Shown here one piece after another: positions 45,785 to 55,618 of a DNA stretch of 64,000 nucleotides. This DNA comes from Thermodesulfovibrio thiophilus DSM 17215 (lineage in GTDB: Bacteria > Nitrospirota > Thermodesulfovibrionia > Thermodesulfovibrionales > Thermodesulfovibrionaceae): positions 242,518-306,517 of the forward strand of contig NZ_AUIU01000012.1 in the NCBI RefSeq assembly GCF_000423865.1, given 5' to 3'. The notes beneath the pieces were generated by a model. It saw nothing but the letters and a program-made list of their open reading frames with translations. It did not search any database and was not told the DNA's origin. The translations under genes were made by a program, and so were the position numbers. The stretch's first letter is position 1. Each line of letters opens with the position of its first letter.

Positions 45785-45831
45785 AATTTAAGATTAGCAG
45801 AAAAACAATATTTTGTAAACTTCCAGAGCTA

Positions 45832-46626
45832 TTATCTCAGACTTATTCTTTTTATATTTTTTGCCAGTCCAGAAAATGAATCCACTTCTACCACTACTGC
45901 GGAAAGTATTGAAGAAATTGATGGGACATCAAATTTCTTGGGCATTTGATCGAGAAATTTTTCTATAACTTCATCTTTTTTAAATCCAATAACAGAGTCT
46001 TCAGGACCTGTCATTCCAACATCAGTAATATATGCAGTACCTTTTGGTAAAATTTTCTCATCAGCTGTTTGCACATGAGTATGTGTTCCAATTATCGCAC
46101 TTACATGACCATCAAAGTAATGTGCAAAAGCCATTTTTTCAGAAGTTGCCTCTGCATGAAAGTCTATAAAAATTATATTTGTCTGTTCCTTAATTTTTTT
46201 TATTTCCTCTTTAGTTGTTCTAAATGGACACTCCAGTAAATTCATAAAAACTCTTCCACATACATTCAATATTCCAATAAGATTTTTTTTCCTTGTTGGG
46301 ATCACAATACTACCCGTACCTGGGACTCCAGATGGATAATTTAAAGGTCTTAAGATTCTTGACTCTTTTGCAATATATGGAATAGCCTCTTTCTTATCCC
46401 ATATATGATTACCTGTGGTTATTAAATCAATTCCATAGGAGAAAAGTTCTTGAGCAACATTTTCAGTTATACCAAATCCACCAGCTGCATTTTCTCCATT
46501 TGCAATGACAAATTCAATTTTATGCTGTTCAATAAGTCTGGGAAGTAAAACTTTTACACTCTGTCTTCCTGATTTACCAACTATATCACCGATAAATATA
46601 ACATTCAATGTTTCATTATTTTGCAT
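45832..46626 (-). CDS. ymdB: YmdB-type metallophosphoesterase (TIGR00282 family)
   Basis: This 264-residue protein starts [16 protein letters not shown] and has [37 protein letters not shown] and [12 protein letters not shown], the metal ligands of this family. The B. subtilis member is a 2',3'-cyclic nucleotide phosphodiesterase that affects biofilm switching. It overlaps the rny end by 11 nt; ymdB next to rny is a widely conserved pair. Confidence 0.9.
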   Translation of the reverse strand: MQNNETLNVIFIGDIVGKSGRQSVKVLLPRLIEQHKIEFVIANGENAAGGFGITENVAQELFSYGIDLITTGNHIWDKKEAIPYIAKESRILRPLNYPSGVPGTGSIVIPTRKKNLIGILNVCGRVFMNLLECPFRTTKEEIKKIKEQTNIIFIDFHAEATSEKMAFAHYFDGHVSAIIGTHTHVQTADEKILPKGTAYITDVGMTGPEDSVIGFKKDEVIEKFLDQMPKKFDVPSISSILSAVVVEVDSFSGLAKNIKRISLR

Positions 46627-48175
46627 ATTCTATAAATCTTGACTCTCTTATTACTGTCACTTTAATCTGACCTGGATAGCTCAACTCTTTTTCGATTCTT
46701 TTACTTAACTCTCTTGCAATAAAAGCACATTCTTCATCAGAAACTATTTCAGGTTCTACAATAAGCCTAACCTCTCTTCCTGCCTGAATTGCATAACAAT
46801 TCTGAACTCCATGAAATGACATTGCGAGTTCCTCTAGTTTTGTCAATCTCTTTATATAATTTTCTATTGTTTCTCTTCTTACTCCTGGACGTGCTGCAGA
46901 AAGAGCATCAGCAGCAGCTACCAGAGCTGATTCAACACAGCTAAATTCAACATCTTCATGATGGGATAATATTGCATTTATCACCTCTTCACTTTCTCCA
47001 TATTTTCTTGCAAGCATTGCTCCAATTTCCTGATGTGAACCCTCCATCTCATGATCAACAGCTTTTCCTATATCATGAAGAAGTCCGGCTCTTTTTGCCA
47101 GTTTTATATTGACATCAAGTTCACCTGCTAAAAGTCCACTCAGCCACGCAACTTCTTTTGAGTGTTGTAACACATTTTGACCGTAAGAAGTTCTATATTT
47201 TAATCTTCCTATTAGTTTTATAATTTCTGGGTGAACCCCGCTTAATCCAAGTTCAAATACAGCCTTTTCGCCCTCATCCCGTATCGCAGTATCGACATCT
47301 CTACGAGCTTTTTCAATAACTTCTTCTATTCTTGCAGGATGAATCCTTCCATCAACAATCAATCTTTCAAGTGCTATTCTAGCCACTTCTCTCTTTATAG
47401 GATCAAAAGATGAAAGTATGACAAGTTCAGGAGTGTCATCAACAACAAGATCAACCCCTGTTAAGGATTCAAATGCTCTTATATTTCTACCTTCTCTTCC
47501 TATTATTCTGCCTTTCATTTCATCATTGGGAAGGCTAACAGCAGTTACTGTTGCATCAACAACATAATCACTTGCATACCTCTGTACTGCAAGACTGAGT
47601 ATTTCTTTTGCTTTTTTATCAGCTTCCTGTTTTGCCTCTTCTTCAATCTTTTTAATAAGTTTTGCAGCTTCAAATCTTGATTCCTGCTCAATCTTTTTAA
47701 ACAGTTCCTGTTTTGCCTCTTCTTCCTTCATTCCAGCTATTTTTTCAAGTAGATGTTGTTGCTCAGCAATGAGCTTATTATAATTATTTTCTTTTTCCTG
47801 TAAGATTTTTTCTTTTGAAACAATCTCTCTTTCTCTTTTATTCAGTTCAATTTCTCGTTTTTCAACCTGTTCAATTTTGCGATCAAGAAGTTCTTCTTTC
47901 TGTCTGAGCCTTTTTTCCTGATAGTTGATTTCTTTAGTTTTCTCTTTTATTTCTTTTTCAGCTTCAGATTTTAATTGATATACAACTTCCTTTGCTGACA
48001 GTTGTGCTTCTTTTTTGATGGTTTCTGCTTCTCTTTTCGCATCTTCGAGTATTTTTTCAGCATCTTCAAGAATTTTTTCCTTTTCTTCTTTAAGCCTATT
48101 TTTCTGAAATAGATAAAATCCATATCCTGAAACTAAACCCAGAACAATTGCGATGACAATATATGTTAACTCCAT
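46616..48175 (-). CDS. rny: Ribonuclease Y
   Basis: This 519-residue protein has the standard RNase Y layout: one N-terminal membrane helix (1-20), a long charged coiled coil (22-200), a KH domain ([16 protein letters not shown]) and an HD domain ([29 protein letters not shown]). It is the membrane-anchored endonuclease that starts mRNA decay in many bacteria. GGAGG precedes the ATG. A 6S RNA gene and an unusual long-range inverted repeat lie immediately upstream on the same strand. Confidence 0.95.
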   Translation of the reverse strand: MELTYIVIAIVLGLVSGYGFYLFQKNRLKEEKEKILEDAEKILEDAKREAETIKKEAQLSAKEVVYQLKSEAEKEIKEKTKEINYQEKRLRQKEELLDRKIEQVEKREIELNKREREIVSKEKILQEKENNYNKLIAEQQHLLEKIAGMKEEEAKQELFKKIEQESRFEAAKLIKKIEEEAKQEADKKAKEILSLAVQRYASDYVVDATVTAVSLPNDEMKGRIIGREGRNIRAFESLTGVDLVVDDTPELVILSSFDPIKREVARIALERLIVDGRIHPARIEEVIEKARRDVDTAIRDEGEKAVFELGLSGVHPEIIKLIGRLKYRTSYGQNVLQHSKEVAWLSGLLAGELDVNIKLAKRAGLLHDIGKAVDHEMEGSHQEIGAMLARKYGESEEVINAILSHHEDVEFSCVESALVAAADALSAARPGVRRETIENYIKRLTKLEELAMSFHGVQNCYAIQAGREVRLIVEPEIVSDEECAFIARELSKRIEKELSYPGQIKVTVIRESRFIEYAK

Positions 48176-48213
48176 TGGAAGACCTCCAAAAAATGTAGTT
48201 TAAAGGCTTATAT

Positions 48214-48332
48214 GGTTATGATGATGTGGATGGAGATAATGTTGTGCAAAAAATTTTTATACTATTCATGTAATAAAATTAAACCTAAATTGCAATCTAT
48301 CTCAAGTGGATTTCTCCACCATCATCATAACC
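48214..48332. repeat. Long-range inverted repeat between 6S RNA and rny
   Basis: GGTTATGATGATGTGGA at 48214-48230 is the reverse complement of 48315-48332 with a single extra base, giving 13 perfect pairs plus 4 more around an 84-nt loop. One arm abuts the 3' end of 6S RNA and the other lies in the rny leader. The smaller hairpin GTGGA-GAAA-TCCAC (48306-48319, minus strand) competes with it. Confidence 0.65.
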
Positions 48333-48507
48333 CCGCCCTGTCGTGTGATAAGGAAAGTTAGATCCCCCTCTGACAGGTGGGCGCCTTGTAGGTAGGTTAG
48401 GCTTCCTCCGAAGAGGCATGCACACCGCTACCTACGCTGACTCCCTAACGGACCTAACTGCCGGATCCCCTTTCCCTTCCATCACGAACAGGGCAGGAAA
48501 GCTTCTT
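48330..48507 (-). ncRNA. ssrS: 6S RNA
   Basis: On the minus strand a long interrupted closing stem (GCCCTGT at 48494-48488 with ACAGGGC at 48341-48335, extended inwards by CGTGAT and AAGG-AAAG pairings) encloses an internal bubble and a terminal arm (GTAGGTAG/CTACCTAC). The arm is capped by a C(UUCG)G tetraloop. The terminal sequence GCATGC-stem-GAAGCCT closely resembles the E. coli 6S terminal hairpin, and a CCCACCTG block is present on the 3' side. 6S RNA mimics an open promoter and binds housekeeping RNA polymerase. The UUCG loop fixes the strand. Confidence 0.82.
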
Positions 48508-48513
48508 AATTAT

Positions 48514-48543
48514 TTTATAACAAAAATCTAAAAAGATATGCAA
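48514..48543 (-). promoter_or_regulatory. Promoter of 6S RNA
   Basis: On the minus strand TTGCAT (48538-48543) and TATAAA (48514-48519) are 18 nt apart, placing the start near 48507, just outside the closing stem. It is back to back with the polB -10 box at 48557-48562. Confidence 0.6.
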
Positions 48544-48556
48544 TCTTTATTTTTGG

Positions 48557-48562
48557 TATAAT
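48557..48562 (+). promoter_or_regulatory. -10 box (TATAAT) before polB
   Basis: TATAAT ends 13 nt before the polB ATG at 48576. No Shine-Dalgarno is visible in between, so the transcript would have almost no leader. Confidence 0.5.
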
Positions 48563-48575
48563 TAAAGCAATAATT

Positions 48576-50972
48576 ATGTTGTTTTATTTGATAGATATTA
48601 ACGATTCATCAGAAGGTATTCTTCTCTTCGGTATAACAGAAAATGGTGAACAGCATCAATTCATTGATTCATCATATATTCCTTATTTTCTCGTGCTTCC
48701 TTCAGATAAAACAAGAGCTCTTCAAGAAATTGATCAAATTATCAAAAAAAATTCTCTTCCTGTCATCAGAATATCAGAAGACAAACGCATTTTTTATGGC
48801 AAAGAAAAAGAGTTTATAAAGATTTTTACCAAGAAACATCAGGATTTACAGAAAGTAAGAGATGCGATAAAAGTTCTTGAATCAAAAAGAGGTGGTTCTG
48901 GATCAATAATTGATGAATTTGAGTATCAACTCCCTGCCTATAGAGTTTATCTTGCAGAAAAGAATATATCCTGTCTTCATTGGTTTGATATTAAAGAGAA
49001 TGGGAATAATATAAAAATAATTAAAAAATCGGATGCACCTCAACCAAATCTAAAAGTTCTTGCATTTGATATGGAAGTTCTTGAAATCCTAAGGGGAACT
49101 CCTTCAATTATCATGATTTCAGTATTTGGAGAAGGAATTTCTAAAATAATCACTTATCAGGAAGCTAAATATAGTATTGATGCTATTATTGTAAAGGATG
49201 AAAAAGAAGTTATTAAAACTTTTCTCGATATTGTCAAAGAATTCGATCCTGATATAATCACAGGGTACAACACTGACCTTTATGATATGCCTGTTTTAAG
49301 AGAGAGAGCAAAAAAGTTAAAAATTGATATTGGTATCCTCTCAAGAGATAACTCAGGAATAACCCTTTCTAAAAGAGCACGATTCACTACAGCAAGGCTT
49401 ATTGGAAGAGTTCATATAGATCTATTTAATTTTGTTTTCAACATTCTTTCTCCAATCCTTCAGAGTGAACAACTAACATTAAAAAATGTGTCTCAGGAAC
49501 TGCTTGGCGATACAAAACTTGATATGGAATATGAAGACATTGTTCAAGCATGGGAGAAAGGACATGAACTTGATAAACTTGCCAGATACTGTCTTAAAGA
49601 CAGTGAACTTGTATATGAGCTTACCAAGATACTACTTCCTGATATCTCTGCCCTAACAAGAATAACAGGACAATCACTTTTTGATACTTCAAGAATGCCA
49701 TATAGTCAGCTTGTTGAATGGTACTACATTAAAAAGGCAAAACAGCAAAATCGGGTAATTCCAAATCAACCAAAGTTTGATGAAATAAAAGAACGTCAGC
49801 AGATTAGCTACGAAGGAGGTTTTGTAAAAGAGCCTGAAGTTGGGCTCCATAAAAATATCGCAGTTGTAGACTTTACATCTCTTTATCCTTCAATAATTGC
49901 AACATACAATATATCAATTGACACTCTTAACTGCAGTTGCTGTAAAAATAACGGGCATAAAGTTCCAGAACTTCCTTACTGGTTCTGCAAAAATACTAAA
50001 GGCTTTGAGTCTATGGCAGTGGAAGAACTTCTAATAAAACGACTTGAATTTAAAAAACAATTAAAAAAACTTGATCCAGCCTCACATGAATATGTTCTAC
50101 TCGATACAAAACAACGAGCTTTAAAAACAATAATAAACGCTTCATATGGCTACTATGCCTATCCTGCCAGTAGATGGTATTCAAAAGAGTGTGCAGAATC
50201 AATAACAGCGATTGGTAGATACTGGATCAAGGAAGTCCTAACAAAAGCTGAGAAGAAAGGTTTCCATGTTATATATGCGGATACTGACTCAGCATTTTTA
50301 AAACTTAGCGCAGCTACCCTCTCCTCTGAAAAAGGGATTAATCTTGAAAGCTTGAAAGAAGAGGTTGAAAAATTTATAAACGAAATAAATGATTCTTTAC
50401 CTGGTTTCATGAGACTAGACCTTGAAGACTTTTATGTGAAAGGTCTTTTTGTTCCGAGAGAATCTGGCGGTGTGGCTAAGAAAAGATATGCTCTTTTAGA
50501 TGAAAAAGGTAGACTCAAAATTCGAGGACTTGAAGTAGTAAGAAGAGATTTGTCAAAATATGCACGGCAAACTCAGCAGGATATTCTGAAAATATGTCTT
50601 ATAGAAGAAAATGTTGATAAAGCTTTTGAATATCTAAATGAAAGAATTAAAGCCTTACAAGAAAATAAGTATGAACTAAGAGAGCTTGTTGTATATGAAC
50701 AACTTTCTAAACCAATATCAGAATATAAATTAATATCTCCTCATGTAATGGCAGCAAAAAGACTGTTTGAAAAAGGCATTCCTGTAGGTGAAGGAAGTGT
50801 TATAGGTTATGTGATTCAGAAGGGTTCTGGATCAATAAGTGAGAGAGCCTATCCTGTTGAGCTTGCTGATTCATCAAAACTTGATATTAATTATTACATT
50901 GAAAATCAGGTTATTCCTGTTGCAATGAGAATACTGAAAGCATTCAAGCAACAAAATCATCTTTTTAACTAA
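48576..50972 (+). CDS. polB: Family B DNA polymerase (PolB / DNA polymerase II-like)
   Basis: This 798-residue polymerase has intact 3'-5' exonuclease motifs (FDMEVLE, GYNTDLYD, YCLKDSELVYE) and polymerase motifs A (DFTSLYPSII), B (KTIINASYGYYAYP) and C (YADTDSAF). A Cys cluster CSCCKNNGHKVPELPYWFC lies after motif A, as in archaeal-like enzymes. It is probably an accessory or repair polymerase beside PolC/DnaE. Its presence is patchy among bacteria. It is monocistronic, divergent from 6S RNA and convergent with the Mut7-C gene, with 1 nt between stop codons. Confidence 0.93.
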   Translation: MLFYLIDINDSSEGILLFGITENGEQHQFIDSSYIPYFLVLPSDKTRALQEIDQIIKKNSLPVIRISEDKRIFYGKEKEFIKIFTKKHQDLQKVRDAIKVLESKRGGSGSIIDEFEYQLPAYRVYLAEKNISCLHWFDIKENGNNIKIIKKSDAPQPNLKVLAFDMEVLEILRGTPSIIMISVFGEGISKIITYQEAKYSIDAIIVKDEKEVIKTFLDIVKEFDPDIITGYNTDLYDMPVLRERAKKLKIDIGILSRDNSGITLSKRARFTTARLIGRVHIDLFNFVFNILSPILQSEQLTLKNVSQELLGDTKLDMEYEDIVQAWEKGHELDKLARYCLKDSELVYELTKILLPDISALTRITGQSLFDTSRMPYSQLVEWYYIKKAKQQNRVIPNQPKFDEIKERQQISYEGGFVKEPEVGLHKNIAVVDFTSLYPSIIATYNISIDTLNCSCCKNNGHKVPELPYWFCKNTKGFESMAVEELLIKRLEFKKQLKKLDPASHEYVLLDTKQRALKTIINASYGYYAYPASRWYSKECAESITAIGRYWIKEVLTKAEKKGFHVIYADTDSAFLKLSAATLSSEKGINLESLKEEVEKFINEINDSLPGFMRLDLEDFYVKGLFVPRESGGVAKKRYALLDEKGRLKIRGLEVVRRDLSKYARQTQQDILKICLIEENVDKAFEYLNERIKALQENKYELRELVVYEQLSKPISEYKLISPHVMAAKRLFEKGIPVGEGSVIGYVIQKGSGSISERAYPVELADSSKLDINYYIENQVIPVAMRILKAFKQQNHLFN

Positions 50973-50973
50973 C

Positions 50974-51474
50974 TTATTTTTTATGCGTCCTGTCAATTTC
51001 CTGTAAAATTTTTCTTTTTAATTCATCTATTTTCTTTTTATGCGTGCCATGCCAATAAATCTTCCCACAGGATATACATACCATAAAATCATGACCTACA
51101 AAAACAACATAATCAGGAATCAGTGCTTTAATACTGTCTTTTTCTACTCTTTGTATCTCTCCGTTACAAACAGGACATCTCGGTTTAAAACTGCATAAAT
51201 CAGATGAACACTGAACAGCAGACAAAACTTCTTTTATTTGTTCTCTTATATCATCAGAATGTATCAATAAAACTTTTTTTAATAGTTTGGATCTGGCAAG
51301 AGAGTGATCTCTGGTTAGCAAGATTCTATCATCCTGTATTGATATTTTTATCAATTCTCTATCATCAAAATCATTGCTGTATAGAGTATCAAAACCAAAA
51401 AGCCTGAGCCATCGGCTCAGGCTTCCAAGCATTACATCAGCTACGAATCTCGGTATTGCTTTATCTAAGCTCAA
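50974..51474 (-). CDS. Mut7-C / PIN-like RNase domain protein (DUF82)
   Basis: The first 90 residues have [20 protein letters not shown] and [11 protein letters not shown], the acidic residues of the Mut7-C PIN-like fold. A zinc ribbon (CPVCNGEI ... [13 protein letters not shown]) completes the 166-residue protein. A ribonuclease role is inferred for the family. The ATG overlaps the rpoC stop by 4 nt, but a strong terminator hairpin sits inside its own codons 24-33. Confidence 0.88.
   Translation of the reverse strand: MSLDKAIPRFVADVMLGSLSRWLRLFGFDTLYSNDFDDRELIKISIQDDRILLTRDHSLARSKLLKKVLLIHSDDIREQIKEVLSAVQCSSDLCSFKPRCPVCNGEIQRVEKDSIKALIPDYVVFVGHDFMVCISCGKIYWHGTHKKKIDELKRKILQEIDRTHKK
51400..51424 (-). 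terminator. Intrinsic terminator of rpoBC, inside the Mut7-C gene
   Basis: An 11-bp perfect stem with a 3-nt loop (51400-51410 with 51414-51424) is followed on the minus strand by TTTTTGGTTTTG. It begins about 47 nt after the rpoC stop codon, and its sequence also encodes the conserved [10 protein letters not shown] of the Mut7-C protein. Confidence 0.75.
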
Positions 51475-54400
51475 TTTTCTTCAGCATTCTCTTCTCTTAA
51501 GTGTTCTATCTGCATATTATTGTAGAACTCACCTTTTATTAGTGTATCCCTGTACGCAGGGGAACCTGTTCCAGCTGGAATAATTCTTCCCATAATGACA
51601 TTCTCTTTTAATCCTCTCAGTTCATCAATCTTTGCTTCAATTGCTGCATCAGTAAGCACTCTTGTGGTTTCCTGGAATGAAGCCGCTGAAACCCATGATT
51701 CTGTTGCAAGAGCTGCTTTAGTAATTCCAAGCAAAAGAGGTTTTGCCTGTGCAGGCCGTCCGCCATTAGCTATAACCCTCTCGTTTTCCTCCATGAATAC
51801 CACTCTATCAAGTTCATCCCCAATTAAGAATGATGTATCACCAGGGTCTTCTACTCTTACCTTTTTCATCATCTGCGTGACAATCACTTCAATGTGTTTA
51901 TCATGAATTGAAACTCCCTGAAGTCTGTATACTTTCTGAATTTCATCAACAAGGTATCTCTGCAGTTCTGTTGGACCTAGAATCTCAAGGATGCTATGAG
52001 GATTTATAGAGCCATCTATTAATGGTTCTCCAGCTTTAACCCAGTCTCCATCGTGCACAATTACATGTTTACCCTTTGGAATAAGATATTCTCTTGTTTC
52101 ATCAGCCCCTCTTACAACTATGACTCTTGAACCTTTCTGGCTTCCTTTAAACTCAACTATGCCGTCTATTTCACTGACAATGGCTGCTTCTTTTGGTCTT
52201 CTTGCCTCAAAAAGCTCTGCTACTCTTGGTAACCCTCCTGTTATATCTTTTGTTTTTATAGTTTCTCTAGGGATTTTTGCAAGAATATCTCCTGGCTCTA
52301 CAATATCACCTTTATCAACCATTAAAAGTGCACCTGCTGGTAGAAGATATCTCGCAGGCGTTCCTGAAGGAAGTTTAGCGGTTTTACCATCTTTGTCTTT
52401 TATAGTAACACGAGGTCTGTAAGTTGCAGGATAATCAATTATTATTTTATGAGAAAGTCCTGTGGTTGGATCAGTTTCTTCTTTAAATGTAACACCTTCC
52501 ACCATATCGCCAAGAGCGATTTTGCCTCCTATTTCAGTAATAATTGGCGTGGTGTAGGCATCCCATTCAGCTAATCTCTGACCTGCTTCAACCATTTGAC
52601 CTTCTTTAACAATAATTTTAGCTCCATATACAAGATTGTATTTTTCTCGTTCCCTTCCTGATGAGTCTGTAATGATAAGCATGGCATTTCTATTAAGAAC
52701 AACCAGTGAACCATCTTTCTTTTCAACATAATGAATGTTTTTAAATCTTACTATTCCTGAAGTTTTAGCTTCAAGCACAGCCTGTTCAACAATTTTTGTT
52801 GCTGCTCCTCCTATATGGAATGTTCTCATTGTAAGCTGAGTTCCCGGCTCTCCAATGGACTGCGCAGCTATAACACCTATTGCTTCACCTATTTCAATAT
52901 CTTCACTTCTTGCAAGATCCATTCCATAACATTTAGAACAAACACCAAATTTTGTTCTGCATGTAAGAACTGAACGAATCTTTATTCTATCAATGCCTGC
53001 ATCTACAATCTTCTTTGCAAGTCTCTGGTCGATTATTGTATCCCTTTTTGCAATAAGCTCGCCTGTCATGGGATCTTTTATGTCTTCTGCCAATGTTCTG
53101 CCATATATTCTTTCCTCAAGAGGCATAACAATCTCGCCACCCTCCGTAAGTGCAGTAATATATATCCCGTCTTTTGTTCCGCAATCATGTTCTACAAGAA
53201 ATATATCCTGTGCAACATCCACTAGTCTTCTTGTTAAATAACCGGCATTTGCTGTTTTTAATGCTGTATCTGCCAGTCCCTTTCTTGCGCCATGCGTGGA
53301 TATAAAATATTGAAGTGGTGTTAACCCTTCTCTGAAATTAGCTGTAATAGGTGTCTCGATAATCCCGCCAGATGGTTTTGCCATTAATCCTCTCATACCA
53401 GCCAGCTGTCTTATCTGAGCGATACTACCACGAGCACCTGAATCCGCCATCATGAATATGCTATTAAACGATCTTCTTTCTGCCAGCTCTTCTGGTGTAA
53501 ACTCTCTGTCTTTTTCTGCACCAAGCTCTTTCATCATCTCATCAGCTACCTGTTCTGTAACATTTGCCCAGATATCTATTACCTTATTATATCTTTCACC
53601 TTGTGTTATCAATCCTTCTGCATACTGTCTCTGTACTTCCATTACCTGAGCTTCTGCTTCTTTGATTAATTCTGCTTTTTTTGACGGTATATGCATGTCA
53701 TCAATGCATATAGAAATACCTGATTGTGTTGCAATATCAAAACCTAATTTTTCAAGTTTATTCAAAAATAAAACTGTATCTCTCTTTCCAAAATTATAAT
53801 GAACGTATTCAAGCAGTTTACCTATTTCTTTTTTTGTCAGTTCTTTGTTAATCATCTGAAATGGAATGCCTTCAGGAACAATCTCTCTAAATAAAATTCT
53901 GCCTACAGTAGTTTCAACAATCTCACCATTTAATCTAACCTTTATTGGAGCATGTTTCTCCACCGCTCCACTCTGATAGGCAAGAATCACTTCTTCGGTG
54001 TCTGCAAAAATCTTACCTGCTCCTTTAGCATCTTTCCTTTCTTTTGTAAGATAATATACTCCAAGAACCATGTCCTGAGTTGGAACAACTATTGGTTTTC
54101 CATTTGCAGGAGAAAGAAGATTACCCACTGACATCATCAATATTCTTGCTTCAACCTGTGCTTCATATGAAAGAGGTATGTGAACCGCCATCTGGTCACC
54201 ATCGAAATCAGCATTAAAAGCTGTGCACACGAGAGGATGAAGTTTTATCGCCTTTCCTTCCACCAGAACAGGATCAAAGGCCTGAATACCAAGTCTGTGA
54301 AGAGTTGGAGCTCTGTTTAAAAGTACTGGATGTTCCTGAATAACTTCTTCTAGAGCATCCCATACTTCTGGGAATTCCTGTTCAACAAGTCTCTTGGCCT

Positions 54401-55586
54401 GTTTAATTGTTGTAGCATGACCTTGTTCTTCAAGTTTATTAAACACAAATGGTTTAAATAACTCCAGAGCCATGGTTTTTGATAATCCACATTGATGCAT
54501 ATCAAGTTCAGGACCAACAACAATAACTGACCTGCCAGAATAATCAACTCTTTTGCCAAGTAAATTCTGTCTGAATCTTCCTTGTTTACCCTTTATCATA
54601 TCGCTCAAGGATTTAAGAGGCCTGCGTGTTCCTGCTTTCAAAGCCTTTGAACGTTTTGTATTGTCAAAAAGTGTATCAACAGATTCCTGAAGCATCCTTT
54701 TTTCATTTCTGATAATCACGCTTGGAGCTCTAAGCTCCATGAGCCTTTTTAATCTGTTATTTCTGTTTATAACTCTTCGATAAAGATCATTTAAATCAGA
54801 AGATGCAAATCTACCACCATCAAGAGGGACAAGAGGTCTCAGCTCTGGAGGAAGCACTGGAACAATATCAAGTATCATCCACTCAGGACGATTACCAGAA
54901 TTTTTAAATGCTTCAACCACTCTAAGTCTTTTGGTAAGCTTTCTTTTAATCCCATTTGAAGTAGCAGCTTCGATTTTTTCTTTGAGTTCTTTCGCAACTG
55001 CTTCAAGATCAATTTTTTTAAGAAGTTCTCTTATAGCTTCTGCTCCCATTCCTGCTTTGAAGTTGCTACCATATTCTGCTGTTTTTTTCTTATATTCATC
55101 TTCTGTAAGAATATCTTTTTCTTTTAATGGCGTATCACCAGGATCTATAACAATATAGTCTTCGTAGTAAATAACTCGTTCAAGTTGCCTCACAGAAAGG
55201 TCAAGTAGAATTCCCATCTTACTTGGGACTCCTCTAACAAACCAGATATGAGCCACAGGAGCAGCAAGTTCAATATGTCCCATTCTTTCACGTCTTACCT
55301 TGGATTGAATTACTTCAACTCCACATTTATCGCATATAACACCCTTGTGCTTCATTCGTTTGTATTTACCGCATAAGCATTCCCAGTCTTTTACAGGTCC
55401 AAAGATTTTAGCGCAGAACAGACCTTCTGGCTCTGGTTTAAAAGTTCGGTAATTGATAGTTTCAGGTTTTTTAACTTCTCCATATGACCACTCTCTTATT
55501 TTTTCAGGTGAAGCCAGCTTTATTCTTATCGCATCGAAATCTCTCGGATTTTTAGGCTTTTGAAAAAGCGAATAAATATCTTCCAT
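51471..55586 (-). CDS. rpoC: RNA polymerase beta' subunit
   Basis: This protein of about 1371 residues has the N-terminal zinc site ([19 protein letters not shown]), the catalytic [12 protein letters not shown] loop, the bridge-helix and trigger-loop region ([20 protein letters not shown], cited in part) and a second zinc site ([13 protein letters not shown]). ATG 55586 is chosen over an in-frame TTG one codon upstream. It follows rpoB by about 30 nt. Confidence 0.97.
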   Translation of the reverse strand: MEDIYSLFQKPKNPRDFDAIRIKLASPEKIREWSYGEVKKPETINYRTFKPEPEGLFCAKIFGPVKDWECLCGKYKRMKHKGVICDKCGVEVIQSKVRRERMGHIELAAPVAHIWFVRGVPSKMGILLDLSVRQLERVIYYEDYIVIDPGDTPLKEKDILTEDEYKKKTAEYGSNFKAGMGAEAIRELLKKIDLEAVAKELKEKIEAATSNGIKRKLTKRLRVVEAFKNSGNRPEWMILDIVPVLPPELRPLVPLDGGRFASSDLNDLYRRVINRNNRLKRLMELRAPSVIIRNEKRMLQESVDTLFDNTKRSKALKAGTRRPLKSLSDMIKGKQGRFRQNLLGKRVDYSGRSVIVVGPELDMHQCGLSKTMALELFKPFVFNKLEEQGHATTIKQAKRLVEQEFPEVWDALEEVIQEHPVLLNRAPTLHRLGIQAFDPVLVEGKAIKLHPLVCTAFNADFDGDQMAVHIPLSYEAQVEARILMMSVGNLLSPANGKPIVVPTQDMVLGVYYLTKERKDAKGAGKIFADTEEVILAYQSGAVEKHAPIKVRLNGEIVETTVGRILFREIVPEGIPFQMINKELTKKEIGKLLEYVHYNFGKRDTVLFLNKLEKLGFDIATQSGISICIDDMHIPSKKAELIKEAEAQVMEVQRQYAEGLITQGERYNKVIDIWANVTEQVADEMMKELGAEKDREFTPEELAERRSFNSIFMMADSGARGSIAQIRQLAGMRGLMAKPSGGIIETPITANFREGLTPLQYFISTHGARKGLADTALKTANAGYLTRRLVDVAQDIFLVEHDCGTKDGIYITALTEGGEIVMPLEERIYGRTLAEDIKDPMTGELIAKRDTIIDQRLAKKIVDAGIDRIKIRSVLTCRTKFGVCSKCYGMDLARSEDIEIGEAIGVIAAQSIGEPGTQLTMRTFHIGGAATKIVEQAVLEAKTSGIVRFKNIHYVEKKDGSLVVLNRNAMLIITDSSGREREKYNLVYGAKIIVKEGQMVEAGQRLAEWDAYTTPIITEIGGKIALGDMVEGVTFKEETDPTTGLSHKIIIDYPATYRPRVTIKDKDGKTAKLPSGTPARYLLPAGALLMVDKGDIVEPGDILAKIPRETIKTKDITGGLPRVAELFEARRPKEAAIVSEIDGIVEFKGSQKGSRVIVVRGADETREYLIPKGKHVIVHDGDWVKAGEPLIDGSINPHSILEILGPTELQRYLVDEIQKVYRLQGVSIHDKHIEVIVTQMMKKVRVEDPGDTSFLIGDELDRVVFMEENERVIANGGRPAQAKPLLLGITKAALATESWVSAASFQETTRVLTDAAIEAKIDELRGLKENVIMGRIIPAGTGSPAYRDTLIKGEFYNNMQIEHLREENAEEN

Positions 55587-55618
55587 CAAGGTTTATACCC
55601 CCTGTTTTTATAAATGAT

